Of a stretch of 64,000 nucleotides of DNA, positions 52,501 to 61,930 are shown in pieces (position 1 is the stretch's first letter; every line of letters starts with the position of its first letter). Both the position numbers and the translations under genes were made by a program. The notes under the pieces are model-generated. The model saw only the letters and a program-made list of their open reading frames with translations, was not told the DNA's origin and searched no databases. This stretch comes from Arthrobacter stackebrandtii (GTDB lineage: Bacteria; Actinomycetota; Actinomycetes; Actinomycetales; Micrococcaceae), in the NCBI RefSeq assembly GCF_017876675.1, contig NZ_JAGIOI010000001.1, positions 620,001 to 684,000 on the forward strand, in the 5' to 3' direction.

Positions 52501-54375
52501 CTGGACGTTTTCACAGGACTACGTGGTTTAGCAGCTGGCACCAACCTCAGCGATATTGCGATCATTCGTGCCGAATCAATCACCAAGAATGTGTCGACGG
52601 AGCACGGCACCGAAGAACAGTCCATCGACTCCTACCGAAACGGAGCCACTTTTACAGTCCACATCGGCTTCGACGAACGTCGAACTCTGCAACTCATCAG
52701 CAGCGAGTTCAACCTTGGTTTCAACAATGCCGACATTGATCGCGTTCTCCAAGTCGGCCTTGAGCACCACCTGGAATTGCTGCGTCAAGAAGCCCACGCC
52801 GCAACTTCAGATGCCGATCGCCTTGGAGTCTATTTCGGAGAAGATGACTTACGGGAAAAACTACCAAAAGGCCTCTGGCAGGGACTGGAAGCACAGGGAC
52901 TTGTTTCGAATACCACGTCCGTTGCTGAACTTTACCTTTCGGTATATGGAAAAGACACCATCCGAGAACTTGCAGAAATGTTCCGCCGCGAAGGCTTCCC
53001 CGACGTTCCGAGCCAGTGGGCGGGCCGCGAGGCAACTATCTCGTGGCTTCGCAAAATGGGATTTGGCCCCAAATATGCTGGCCAAAGAACTCACCACCCG
53101 GAAGCCGAGTTCCTCGTTCCAGGTGCAACGATCCTGCCACCACTTCACGACTACCAGGATAAGATCAGTGCGGATTTGCGTGAAGTTCTACTCGAAATTG
53201 GGGAGAAAGGCCGCCGCGCCAAAGCCATGGTCGAATTGCCGACAGGCGCGGGGAAGACTCGTGTTGCAAGTCAGACAGTTCTTCAGTTGTTCATTGATGG
53301 CAAGCTCAATGGGCCGGTCCTCTGGATCGCCCAGTCTCAGGAACTTTGCGAGCAAGCTGTTCAGACATTCAGCGCGGTGTGGCGGGGCCTTTGTACCGAT
53401 CAACGGATTGACATACCTCTAACAATTGGTCGGCTCTGGCAGGGCAATGAAGTCCACCGACCGGAAACGGAACTCAGTATCATCGTCGCTACTGATGCAA
53501 AACTAGAAGTCGTCATCAACAGTGGCGAATATGATTGGTTGGCAGAAGCGGGCGCTGTAATCATCGATGAAGGTCACGTCGCCGGAGCCTCGTCACGATA
53601 CACGACTTTATTGTCGTGGCTGGGCGTGGACGGGTACAAGTGGGACCGGCCCCTAATCGGACTGTCCGCAACGCCATTCAAGGGCACTTCCGTTAAGGCT
53701 ACGGACCAGCTCGCAGCCAGGTTCGGGCGGCGCAAACTAGCTGCCTTCGACACGAATCCCTACCAGGAGCTTGTCTCACGTGGTGTGCTGGCCAAGGTGA
53801 AACACGAAATCCTTCACGGTGCGCGCCTTTCCCTCACACCAGAAGAGGTCAGTGAGGCAACACGAATGAAGCGCGTCAGCGGAACTGTTCTCGACAAAGT
53901 CGCGGGAGACCACGCACGCATGGGAACACTCGTGGACAGCATTATGGGTCTTGGGCCCGAGTGGGGTAAGTCCGTCCTTGTGTTTGCCCCGACAGTACTA
54001 TCGGCCCAAGTACTTGCTGCGACACTTCGGTTCCGGGGGATAGAGGCGGCATCCGTTAGCGGCCAGACCGGCCGCCAGGAAAGGCGCGACGTGATCGAAC
54101 GATTCAAGAACGATGAAATTCAAGTACTTACGAACTGTGACCTACTTACCCAGGGATTCGATGCGCCCGGAGTAACTGCGTTGTACATCGCCAAACCCAC
54201 ATTCAGCCCCAACGCGTATATTCAGATGGCTGGTCGCGGACTTCGTGGCCTCAAAAATGGTGGCAAAGAAGAGTGTCTAATCGTAGATATGGCAGATAAT
54301 TTTGGCAGCGCCGATATCAACAACCTGCTTGGGTTCCGCGAGTATGAAGAACTGTGGCAGGAGCAACAATCGTGA
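49597..54375 (+). CDS. GHKL-ATPase / SF2-helicase fusion, first gene of DISARM-like operon
   Basis: The 1592-residue protein starts at GTG 49597 with GGGGA in front. Residues 1-250 form a sacsin/Hsp90-like GHKL ATPase: N-box LLELVQNAADAM at 55-66 and G-box GRFGLGFKSVL at 122-132. About 900 residues of uncharacterised middle follow. The C-terminal 400 residues are an SF2 helicase with LPTGAGKT (1214-1221), IIDEGH near 1322, GLSATPFKG near 1350 and QMAGRGLRG near 1543. GHKL and helicase in one chain are rare. The protein might sense or remodel a phage structure with one ATPase and unwind DNA with the other. Its stop overlaps the next start (GTGA). Confidence 0.9.
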   Translation: METTTDWAPNEVLVREIDGQFDKAIAAYRANPTLITEHSNHEESIRTGGYANRTLLELVQNAADAMSGPTEAEPADIGRVEIILDLKSRSLYCANSGRPFSKSGLIAINHAHVSGKRGDEIGRFGLGFKSVLAVTDSPQVLSRSIAFEFNSARAQREIRGVGAPVRRIPVLRTATAVDAASVISEDPILREMSSWATTIVRLPDIENTDRLRREMLSFSSEFLLFVNAVREVRLRVLGDDGFSTSHVSRRIGPGHYKIERPDGTGDEWFIGERMHTPSQAARHEVGEAVSREKIKVSVAVPLKPRRANSDVGDAGTQVGQFWSYFPLQDKTSATGFFNAPWSVNDDRTTLLSNGYNREILATLSDIFVEILPRLSTPEDPAAPLDYLPARGREAIYFGDEVLCALVPPLAVASKLIPDGNGLLSSPSALRPLDFSCDWKIQESDHRAWINSPNTLNNVPHWRCYASNQRTARMRQLFAVSVDPSQFDSDVRDLKRALEVIPKRGVLSWLKEWADGPALASAADALGVVLTNLGQTDAEKARVIPTDDGLRSIDERAHVFLAQTEDIEIEGAAFVTAEFLNLPKRNLDHVLRKVGFRDLDPVAILTARLDRLTPNAGPELQEKFWEAALDVRSQDAVTAVRANPRAVVLVPTKDGGWHWPQQVIDVDDHIHSADARLLLDRERCLPALAHVLGVINAPCKDFSFEDEFEADEYRKWVLEELNARLTPGDRPIEQISLYPSRGESQGPFSVLLLLKDAGASEASRESWTRRLLEFGDAPWDCEDTATGLNYRVKSPVRWATERAGILKSSLGYRPVSEVVAPSFAQYKDLLPVYEGPRSIVDILHIPATLDAISVPVLQAALRIDLLPPKTTDAFLVEFIIEAAHLAYPGTQPPSIPARVGRIIESSTTTTVFVAIDDEQRDYLQSRQRPYLFATESQSTSLIEDVGCLRFEDSFEFSIRIDGQREPEPLLDVFTGLRGLAAGTNLSDIAIIRAESITKNVSTEHGTEEQSIDSYRNGATFTVHIGFDERRTLQLISSEFNLGFNNADIDRVLQVGLEHHLELLRQEAHAATSDADRLGVYFGEDDLREKLPKGLWQGLEAQGLVSNTTSVAELYLSVYGKDTIRELAEMFRREGFPDVPSQWAGREATISWLRKMGFGPKYAGQRTHHPEAEFLVPGATILPPLHDYQDKISADLREVLLEIGEKGRRAKAMVELPTGAGKTRVASQTVLQLFIDGKLNGPVLWIAQSQELCEQAVQTFSAVWRGLCTDQRIDIPLTIGRLWQGNEVHRPETELSIIVATDAKLEVVINSGEYDWLAEAGAVIIDEGHVAGASSRYTTLLSWLGVDGYKWDRPLIGLSATPFKGTSVKATDQLAARFGRRKLAAFDTNPYQELVSRGVLAKVKHEILHGARLSLTPEEVSEATRMKRVSGTVLDKVAGDHARMGTLVDSIMGLGPEWGKSVLVFAPTVLSAQVLAATLRFRGIEAASVSGQTGRQERRDVIERFKNDEIQVLTNCDLLTQGFDAPGVTALYIAKPTFSPNAYIQMAGRGLRGLKNGGKEECLIVDMADNFGSADINNLLGFREYEELWQEQQS

Positions 54376-55889
54376 TACTAAGCCCAGACCTAACCGAAAT
54401 TGAACGGACAGCTCAAAGTGACGCGGAACGCCGACTGGCCCGTCTTCTACACGCGATTCCGGATCGAGAGGCCGTTGGGTTCTACTCGGTAAAGCTTCGC
54501 TCGCATGCCTACAAGCAGATGGCTGAGGCCGATTTCGTAGTCCTTTGGAAAGGAGTTGCCATGATCGTGGAGGTCAAGGGCGGCGGGGTTCAGAAATTTG
54601 AGGGCGTCTGGTATTCGACCGATCGTCGCGGTGACTCGCACAGGCTCGGATCGTCTCCAATGGAGCAGGCAAGATCTGCAATGTTCGCGCTCAAGAGCAT
54701 TCTTCGGGAGGATGGCTTAGGCTGGTTTGCTGCCGAAGCAGTCGTAGTTACCCCAGACATTGACGCGCCTCCGTCTTCCACAGAATGGAAGGCCAGCCAT
54801 TGGCTTGCGCGTGATTCGATGTCAGTCCAGCACTTGACAGCAGCATTGGACGAAGTCGCAAGTTTAGCCCACGCCGCACCATCCCGCGAACGGATCGCTG
54901 GTTCTTCGGACCTTCGCACGAGATTGTTTGGCGAATTCTCAAGAATGCCAATGTTGGATGCCCAGCGTGGCGCAGTACTAGATGAACAGAATCACGCCAC
55001 AGAGGGTCAGGCTCGCGTCTTATCCGGTCTGGCGAAGAATCCACGGTTAGTGGTGCTCGGCGGTGCCGGAACCGGGAAGTCCCTTGTCCTCGCTGAAGCC
55101 GCTAAACAGGAATCATCGGCCGGTCGGTCGGTACTCGTGACATTCCGATCGCCTGGTCTTCGGTCGTTCTTTGAGCCGATATTTGCCAATCGTCCCATCG
55201 AGGTGATTCCTTTTGATGCACTGACTTCGGAGCGACAATTTGACGTGGTTCTTGTGGACGAGGCCCAGGACCTGATGTCAGCTGAAGCAATGGACACACT
55301 AGATCTAGTGTGCCGGGGTGGGAGAACACAAGGTCGTTGGCGGATGTTCTTGGATCCGAACAACCAGACCCATGTTGACGGCAGCTTTGATTCAGATGTC
55401 TTCGATCTTGTTGGACAAGATGCGCTCGAGTATGACCTGAGTTTGAATGTGCGCAACACTCGGGCGATCGTTCATATGGTTCAGGAGTATTTAGGTGCAG
55501 ACGTCGGTGACCCTGGAATTGTTCACGGGGACAGAATCCATTGGACGTGGGCACCGGATACCTCCACACTGGCCCTAGCCCTCAGTACAGCAACACTGTT
55601 GACCAGAAACGGCATCGAACGATCGGATATCTGGGTAATTCCCGTAACCGCACCCCCTGAAATGGACGAGTTTCATGACGGAATACGCGTCCTCAGCCCA
55701 CGAAATGCAAAAGGACTCGAAGCCGAGCACGTGATCGTTTGTGATCTTCCGTGCGAATTCGACGAACCGGGACTGTCCAACTTCTACGTTGCACTTACCC
55801 GTGCAAGGGTTGGCCTGCACATTGTTGCCTCTGAGCCGGACAAAAAGCGTCTACGAGAAATCGGACATGTGAAAGGACGGCTACGATGA
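54372..55889 (+). CDS. NERD nuclease-like / SF1 helicase protein
   Basis: The GTG at 54372 overlaps the previous stop and follows AGGAG at eight bases. The 505-residue protein has a NERD domain at about 20-130 (SDAERRLARLLHAIPD, EADFVVLWKGVAMIVEVKGGG, with E-x-K). An SF1 ATPase follows: VVLGGAGTGKSLVLAEAA (Walker A), VVLVDEAQDLMS (Walker B), LSLNVRNTRAIV, and FYVALTRARVGLHIV as motif VI. NERD is related to restriction-like nucleases. The protein ends in an ATGA overlap with the drmA-like gene, which implies coupled translation. Confidence 0.9.
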   Translation: MILSPDLTEIERTAQSDAERRLARLLHAIPDREAVGFYSVKLRSHAYKQMAEADFVVLWKGVAMIVEVKGGGVQKFEGVWYSTDRRGDSHRLGSSPMEQARSAMFALKSILREDGLGWFAAEAVVVTPDIDAPPSSTEWKASHWLARDSMSVQHLTAALDEVASLAHAAPSRERIAGSSDLRTRLFGEFSRMPMLDAQRGAVLDEQNHATEGQARVLSGLAKNPRLVVLGGAGTGKSLVLAEAAKQESSAGRSVLVTFRSPGLRSFFEPIFANRPIEVIPFDALTSERQFDVVLVDEAQDLMSAEAMDTLDLVCRGGRTQGRWRMFLDPNNQTHVDGSFDSDVFDLVGQDALEYDLSLNVRNTRAIVHMVQEYLGADVGDPGIVHGDRIHWTWAPDTSTLALALSTATLLTRNGIERSDIWVIPVTAPPEMDEFHDGIRVLSPRNAKGLEAEHVIVCDLPCEFDEPGLSNFYVALTRARVGLHIVASEPDKKRLREIGHVKGRLR

Positions 55890-58800
55890 GCCTCACTGCA
55901 GCTCAATCGAGCGCTTTAAAGCACATCAGGAAGGCGTACCTTGGCCCAGAGCAAGGCGTTGATGAAGTGCTATTCAACCGACCGTCACTCCAATACATAG
56001 TTGGAATGCTTTTTCCGTTTGACGATTCCTCGTCGTCATCGAGCGCTACCGACACACCAGAGTTGAACCCAGATGATTTTGTGTCCGCAGACGTTGAGGA
56101 AGGCGACGTTGAGGAAGAATATGCTTCGACACCACTCGCCGAAGATTGGCGCCCTTCATCTGTGGCAATTTCATTCGTGACCGACGGGGATTCCATCGCG
56201 TGTGACTTTGCCGCTGCTACCTATGTCATGGCGCTCGACGATGGACCACGACGCTGGACCAGACACACCCATTCATACTCCGAAGTGCGGCTAACCAAGT
56301 CCATGCCTCATCGCCCGATTAATGTGGGTGGCATACCCATAGAGATCGGTACAAGGTGGCGCCGCTACGGAGATAACTGGCTGGTGACCCTACACGTTCG
56401 AGTCCTTGCGAAGTCTACAGGCGATGATCTCGAAGACATTGAACGGATTCTGTTCCAGGTAGATATCTCCGCACGCCCTGCTGCTGGCAGTCAAATCCTC
56501 GAGTACGATGTGGCACAGTCGATCGACCTCGATAGTGAATCAAGGGAGTTACTGCTGCGATATCGGCGACGCAAGGTCTTCGGCGTCGGGCATGGCATGG
56601 CGGCTGGCTGGGACATTGATGATTCAGGGAAGTGCAGTCGGGTATTCCTTGATCCGGTGCCCCACTACGTCGTACCTGCGATTGCTCAAACGGGGCTCGA
56701 TCCAGCCAGTATCGCAGCAATGTCGCTAGATATCGCCCATTTGGAGACGATCGACCGCGATCCTGCCGCGGTGATCCACTCATTGCACGCCTTTGTCGAC
56801 CAATTCGCGAGCTGGGTTGTCGAACAGGAACTCGAAGGAAAAGACCTGGGTTCCGATGCTGTCAACGTTGCTGCCAGGTCCAGAATTGCCGCCAAACGGA
56901 TGAAGACTGGAATTGATTATCTAGCTAGTGAAGAAAATACACAACTTAGGCTGGCGTTCTCTCTCGGAATGTCCGCCATGCGTCTTCAGATGGAAAAGCT
57001 ACGTCCGCTAGACAAAGCGGTCTGGCGACCGTTCCAACTGGGTTTCATTCTTGTCTCGCTGGCCTCGACAACAGATGCGACTCATCCTGATCGCGAACTT
57101 GTGGACCTCATCTGGTTCCCGACAGGCGGAGGGAAGACCGAAGCGTATCTCGCACTTGCCTCGATCGCGATTTTCCTTCGCCGCATCAAACATGGGATCA
57201 AGGGCGCTGGTACAGCGGTGATCACCAGATACACGCTGCGTCTCCTGACGTCCCAGCAATTCCAGCGCGCCGCGTCGGTCATTTGTGCGATGGAACTCCT
57301 ACGAGAACTCGACCCCAGAGTCCAAGGGATGGCTAAATTCTCAATCGGACTTTGGGTCGGAAACGAGGTGACGCCTGGCACCCGTGCAGATGCCATATAC
57401 TCACTCGACCGCTTGTATAAAGCCCGGAACCCGCGCGAAGCGAATAAATTCCAAATCAGCCAATGCCCATGGTGCCGAACTGAGCTTGTACCTGAACTTA
57501 GAGACGATACTAAACGAGCCTACGGAGCCCAGCAGGCTGGAAAGGACGTGATCTTTCGATGCGTCAACCGTGCATGCGAGTTCTCATCCCGGGAACTGCC
57601 GATGGCTGTCGTTGACGAAGTTCTGTATGATGATCCGCCAACCTTTCTACTTGCCACGGTCGACAAATTTGCGAGACTTCAATTCAAAGAACGTGCGGGG
57701 CGACTGCTTGGGATCGGGACAGCGTACAAGCAACCATCACTCATTATTCAAGATGAGTTGCACCTCCTCTCCGGGCCGCTTGGGACGACAGTCGCCGTGT
57801 TCGATGCCGTAATTCAGCTACTACTCAATCGTTCCGGGACTCATCCCAAGATCATCGCGTCAACCGCCACAATTCGCGCGTCCAACGAGCAAGTTCAAGG
57901 ACTGTATGGTCGCAAAGTAGCACTGTACCCGCCAGCCGGTCTTGATGGTGATACAACATTCTTTGCCCAGCCGATTGCCAGTGGCAAGGGACGATTGTAT
58001 TTAGGAGTCATGCCTCAGAGCATTCCTCAAGCAACTGCACTCGTATCAGCTGCTGCCCCCCTGTTGGAAATTCCGGCAGTTGTCCAGGACACCGAAAAGT
58101 TAGGCAGCAAAGTAGATCCGTACTGGACCGTAGTCATGTACCACAACAGTCTTCGGGAACTCGGACGCACAGGTTCCCTGCTCCTTGACGACGTCAATGC
58201 CCGCCTTGAAACTCGATCTGATCGTCTAGGTGTTGATTTACGCCGGATTCAAGCAGAATCCGTCTTGGAGCTGACCAGCAGGCGCAGTCCTGAGGAGCTT
58301 CCAAATGATCTACGACAGCTTGAGACCAGCGCAGATGTTTCGTCAGACGCTGTCGATGTGGTCCTTTCATCGAATATGTTGTCCGTTGGCATCGATGTTC
58401 AGCGCCTCGCTATGATGCTCATGGTGGGACAGCCAAAAACCACAGCTGAATACATCCAGGCGACAAGCCGAGTTGGTCGTGGCTCAATCAACGGCATCGT
58501 CGTTACGCTATTCCGGTCCAATCGGGCTAGGGACCGTTCTCACTTCGAGACCTTTCGCAGCTATCACGATGTGCTGTACCAAAACGTCGAACCTACGAGC
58601 GTAACTCCATGGTCGCTTTCGTCGCGTGATCGATCTTTGGCCGGCGCTCTGATAATGCTGATGCGCCAATCAATTCCGGCACTTGCATCGGATGACTCGG
58701 CTACGAATTTCGATTTAGAGAATCTCAGCCTGCGATCGATTCTGGACCCCCTGATCGACAAGTTGCTCGCCTCGATTTCCCGAGCCGACCCCTCCGAACG

Positions 58801-59050
58801 CGACGAAGCTTCTGAGCAACTATGGGCTCTTTTGCGCGACTGGGACCGGGTGGCGCGCACGGCACGGGAAGATGGACAACCGTTGCTGTACGAGCGTCGT
58901 GCGGGCTCCGGTACGGGCCTCCTTAAGCGGTTCGGGGAACCTGGATCAGGCTGGCTCGTCGGAGATTCCATGCGATCAGTCGAACCCAACGTGGCCGTTG
59001 AAGTCCAAGAACCCTTTCAGGAGGTTGAACGTGCGCAAGATCAAACATGA
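55886..59050 (+). CDS. drmA: DrmA-like DISARM helicase
   Basis: The 1054-residue protein has Walker A LIWFPTGGGKTEAYL near 405-419, the DEAD-box-like IIQDELHLLSGPLGT near 620-634, STATIRAS, the strongly conserved SSNMLSVGIDVQRLAMMLMVGQPKT and YIQATSRVGRG near 855-866. A four-cysteine zinc-like module (CPWC...CVNRAC) stands near 527-564. This order and these motifs are those of DrmA, the helicase of DISARM. An acidic Ser-rich stretch occurs near residues 45-80. It overlaps the genes on both sides and works with DrmB in the known system, blocking incoming phage DNA. Confidence 0.85.
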   Translation: MSLTAAQSSALKHIRKAYLGPEQGVDEVLFNRPSLQYIVGMLFPFDDSSSSSSATDTPELNPDDFVSADVEEGDVEEEYASTPLAEDWRPSSVAISFVTDGDSIACDFAAATYVMALDDGPRRWTRHTHSYSEVRLTKSMPHRPINVGGIPIEIGTRWRRYGDNWLVTLHVRVLAKSTGDDLEDIERILFQVDISARPAAGSQILEYDVAQSIDLDSESRELLLRYRRRKVFGVGHGMAAGWDIDDSGKCSRVFLDPVPHYVVPAIAQTGLDPASIAAMSLDIAHLETIDRDPAAVIHSLHAFVDQFASWVVEQELEGKDLGSDAVNVAARSRIAAKRMKTGIDYLASEENTQLRLAFSLGMSAMRLQMEKLRPLDKAVWRPFQLGFILVSLASTTDATHPDRELVDLIWFPTGGGKTEAYLALASIAIFLRRIKHGIKGAGTAVITRYTLRLLTSQQFQRAASVICAMELLRELDPRVQGMAKFSIGLWVGNEVTPGTRADAIYSLDRLYKARNPREANKFQISQCPWCRTELVPELRDDTKRAYGAQQAGKDVIFRCVNRACEFSSRELPMAVVDEVLYDDPPTFLLATVDKFARLQFKERAGRLLGIGTAYKQPSLIIQDELHLLSGPLGTTVAVFDAVIQLLLNRSGTHPKIIASTATIRASNEQVQGLYGRKVALYPPAGLDGDTTFFAQPIASGKGRLYLGVMPQSIPQATALVSAAAPLLEIPAVVQDTEKLGSKVDPYWTVVMYHNSLRELGRTGSLLLDDVNARLETRSDRLGVDLRRIQAESVLELTSRRSPEELPNDLRQLETSADVSSDAVDVVLSSNMLSVGIDVQRLAMMLMVGQPKTTAEYIQATSRVGRGSINGIVVTLFRSNRARDRSHFETFRSYHDVLYQNVEPTSVTPWSLSSRDRSLAGALIMLMRQSIPALASDDSATNFDLENLSLRSILDPLIDKLLASISRADPSERDEASEQLWALLRDWDRVARTAREDGQPLLYERRAGSGTGLLKRFGEPGSGWLVGDSMRSVEPNVAVEVQEPFQEVERAQDQT

Positions 59051-60848
59051 CCTGCGGCTATCGGAAACGTTGTCACCGTTCGGCGTTGGCGCAATTGTAG
59101 ATGTCCTTGGCGAATCCCTCATCGCGCCAGACACGTCTTGGTGGGATCGCCAAACAGCCCCAGAGATCACCTGCGACCGACTCGTGGCTCAGCTTGGGGG
59201 AGGCATACTACGGCAGGCACCGTCACACGCGGGACGCGCCGGAACAGATACAACAAGCCTGCTCTACTTCAGGTTCCCTGCATGGCGCTTCTGTGAGCGG
59301 TGTGGTCGACTGTCACAACTCACTGGCACGAACAAAGGGAAGTACCAAAACAAGTGCGCGTGCAATGGAGCTCTTGTCCCGATGCGATACGTTGCAGTTT
59401 GTGAGAAAGGTAGCCATATTCAGGATGTCCCGTGGTTTATGTGGACACACAGGGGGAACGACGAAGGGATCACTGCGGAAAATCGCTTATGCCGCGCCGT
59501 CTCAGAATTACGATTCGAACGTTCAAGCAAGCACGGTGAAGGACTCGCGTCGCTACGCGTCGTCTGCGGCAAGTGCAACCGATCCCGTTCCCTAACAGAG
59601 CTGGTGGGAAAGAGTTCTCTGCTGCGTGACGGAGTCCGTTGCGCTGGGAAACAGCCATGGGAACCGAAAAATACGGTCGTCACACCCTGCGATTCATTGC
59701 TGCGAGCCGTACAGCGTGGTGCCACCGGTAACTACATTGCTGATCGGGTGTCAGCGCTCGACATACCGGAAGAAAAGCCAAAGTCGCAAGAAATTATAGA
59801 GAAAGTACGTACACACGACCTGTACCAACGACTTGTAGACGACAACGGCGGCCCGCGCTCAGAACAGATCGCGGGTTGGATCGCGGAAGAGCTCGGCGCT
59901 TCTTCTGAGTCGGTTCTTGCCATTGCGCTATCGTCTAATTCGGAATCAGAGCCCCAACTCCTTGACCTGAAAGATGGGGAATGGGCAGCTTTCATCAAGA
60001 AGATCGAGTCGGGCAGGGACAATACTGCTGGCGATTTCGTCGTGGACGGTTGGCAATCGAGCCAATTCACTACAGGTCCAGTTGAACTTCACCAAGCACT
60101 CACTGGTGTCGGCCAGGTTCGTCGTGTGCGAGAGGTGCGTGCTCTTAGGGGCTTCCGGCGCCATTCTCCACAGAGTGAATTCATCCGTGCAGATCTCGAC
60201 AAGGATCCAAAACACAGGCCCGCTTACCCCTCACTCGAACTATTCGGTGAAGGAATATTCCTTCAGTTCAATGAAGATGTAATCGCAGAGTGGGAAGCAC
60301 ATCCTGCCGTCCGTGCTCGGGCTGGCATCCTGATAGAGCGCCGAAACCATACAGAATGGGCACATCGCCTCGATGTGCCCGAGCCCAGGTTCATTGCGCT
60401 GCATACACTTGCACATATATTGGTGAGGCGCCTCGCCTTCGCTAGCGGATACTCCTCGGCTTCCCTGAGCGAGCGCATTTATGCCAATTCTGAGCGAGCA
60501 GATAATACTGCTGGGATCCTGATCTATACTGCAGCGGGAGATGCCCAAGGTACCCTCGGTGGCCTGGTCCGCCTAGGCGCCCCAAAGCAACTCTTCCCCT
60601 TGCTTATCGCCGCTCTTAACGATGCAGATGTTTGTTCTAATGATCCTGTTTGCATTGAAAGCGACCGGCAGGGGTCTTCGCAACTTAACCTTTCCGCGTG
60701 TCACGGCTGCGCCCTGGTAAGCGAGACATCGTGCGAAACTTCGAACCGACTTTTGGATCGCCAGTTATTGCTCGGCGGTAGCGAGGTTCCGGGTCTTCTT
60801 GAGGCTGTTCTTCCATCCATCCGTCGATCGACTCCAACGTTGTCTTAA
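59031..60848 (+). CDS. drmB: DrmB-like DUF1998 protein
   Basis: The GTG at 59031 has an excellent AGGAGG six bases before it and overlaps the drmA end by 20 bases. The 605-residue protein has zinc-finger-like clusters (CERCG...CAC; CGKC) in the first third. The DUF1998 domain lies at the end: LHTLAHILVRRLAFASGYSSASL, GILIYTAAGDAQGTLGGLVRLG, and the Cys-rich CSNDPVC, ACHGCALVSETSC. DrmB partners DrmA in DISARM. The short sequence opening LRLSETLSPFGVGAIVDVLGES is also typical. It closes the operon. Confidence 0.88.
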   Translation: MRKIKHDLRLSETLSPFGVGAIVDVLGESLIAPDTSWWDRQTAPEITCDRLVAQLGGGILRQAPSHAGRAGTDTTSLLYFRFPAWRFCERCGRLSQLTGTNKGKYQNKCACNGALVPMRYVAVCEKGSHIQDVPWFMWTHRGNDEGITAENRLCRAVSELRFERSSKHGEGLASLRVVCGKCNRSRSLTELVGKSSLLRDGVRCAGKQPWEPKNTVVTPCDSLLRAVQRGATGNYIADRVSALDIPEEKPKSQEIIEKVRTHDLYQRLVDDNGGPRSEQIAGWIAEELGASSESVLAIALSSNSESEPQLLDLKDGEWAAFIKKIESGRDNTAGDFVVDGWQSSQFTTGPVELHQALTGVGQVRRVREVRALRGFRRHSPQSEFIRADLDKDPKHRPAYPSLELFGEGIFLQFNEDVIAEWEAHPAVRARAGILIERRNHTEWAHRLDVPEPRFIALHTLAHILVRRLAFASGYSSASLSERIYANSERADNTAGILIYTAAGDAQGTLGGLVRLGAPKQLFPLLIAALNDADVCSNDPVCIESDRQGSSQLNLSACHGCALVSETSCETSNRLLDRQLLLGGSEVPGLLEAVLPSIRRSTPTLS

Positions 60849-60850
60849 TC

Positions 60851-60886
60851 GACTCGGTCGTGACAGCGCGCTGTCACGACCGAGTA
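60851..60886 (+). terminator. Hairpin after drmB
   Basis: ACTCGGTCGTGACAG pairs perfectly with CTGTCACGACCGAGT with only a few bases (CGCG) between, three or more bases after the drmB stop. It is the likely terminator of the four-gene operon, although no T-run follows. Confidence 0.75.
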
Positions 60887-61660
60887 CGAGTTCTTCAAGA
60901 ATGATGAGGCGGCTGGCAGCCAATCAACCTGGTCGACCGTGTTGATTGGCTGCGGGCACCACTACTCTCTCGAGGGGCTCAGTTGTATTCCTCAGCCTTG
61001 TCCACCGGAATTCCTTCGCCCGCGCGAGCTAGGCGAGCAAATCTGCACGGGTATAGCCCGTGGCGCTAGTGAGTAGTTCGGCCGCGTCCTGGTGCTTGCG
61101 AAGCCGGTGGGATTCCGCTTCGAGGTCCAGCACCGCGGATCGGTGCATGGAAGATGCTTTGGATAGCACGTGTGAGGCGATACAAACTCATGAGACCCGA
61201 TGTCCACGAAGAGGTGATTCTCACGGTCCATAATGTAGCGCGACTACACACCGGATACCCAGACGTGCGCTACCTCCAGGGGCCGCTATGCGCCAGCGAC
61301 AATGCCATAGCCCTGGCAGCCGCGGACCGGCTGCAGCGCCATCTGATCCTGGCCATGCAAGTCCGGGCAGAAATCGCCGGGGCACACACTGTACGACACC
61401 GGTCCCGAATTGCCAACCCCAACCCCTGTCCGCGCAGACACCGCTCATGGGCCAAACCATGGAAGGCAAGGCCGCCGCAGAATCCGTCTCGAACTCTCCC
61501 GCTTCGTTTGCCGGTGAACGCATCCAGCACGGCCTATCCAACACCATGCGCCCCATCCACCCTGGAAAGCAGCATGAGTGCGGCCGCTCACTGCAAATGC
61601 AGCGGCGTGGAGCCCGGCACGACCGCGCTCCAAAGCTGCTATCCGATCGATCCACAAGTG

Positions 61661-61930
61661 CTACCGAAAGCCACATCCAAACAATCGGCGCAGCAGACGA
61701 CTAAGTCTGGCCGCGGCAATGGTCGAATCCTCGAGGATTTCACCCCAAGCTACTCCGTTCCTATTGGTCGTGATCACGATGCTGGTTTTCAGGTATCGCA
61801 GGTTGGCGACATGGATCAATGCCAAGTCCGCATCTTCTGGCAGCGCAAAGTACGCCAGTTCGTCGATGACCATCGACCCTCCCTCGATTGTGGTCTCGTG
61901 GCAGCGTGCGGCTCGTCCGTCCACCGATGT
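61661..61930 (-). pseudogene. Fragment of IS21-family istB
   Basis: The minus-strand frame reads MVIDELAYFALPEDADLALIH, then LRYLKTSIVITTNRNGVAWGEIL and TIAAARLSRLLRRL, which match the Walker B and sensor region of the IstB ATPase (usual DELGY, ILTTNK, FGxWGE). Walker A and the rest are missing, and no istA is present. It is a relic of a past IS21 insertion. Confidence 0.75.

Noticed and set aside
49597-60848. Druantia, BREX or a canonical DISARM class
   Set aside because: The DUF1998 domain is on a separate DrmB-like protein rather than on a single giant DruE. No PglZ or BrxC-like gene is present, and drmC, drmD and drmE were not found, so only a DISARM-like label is supported.
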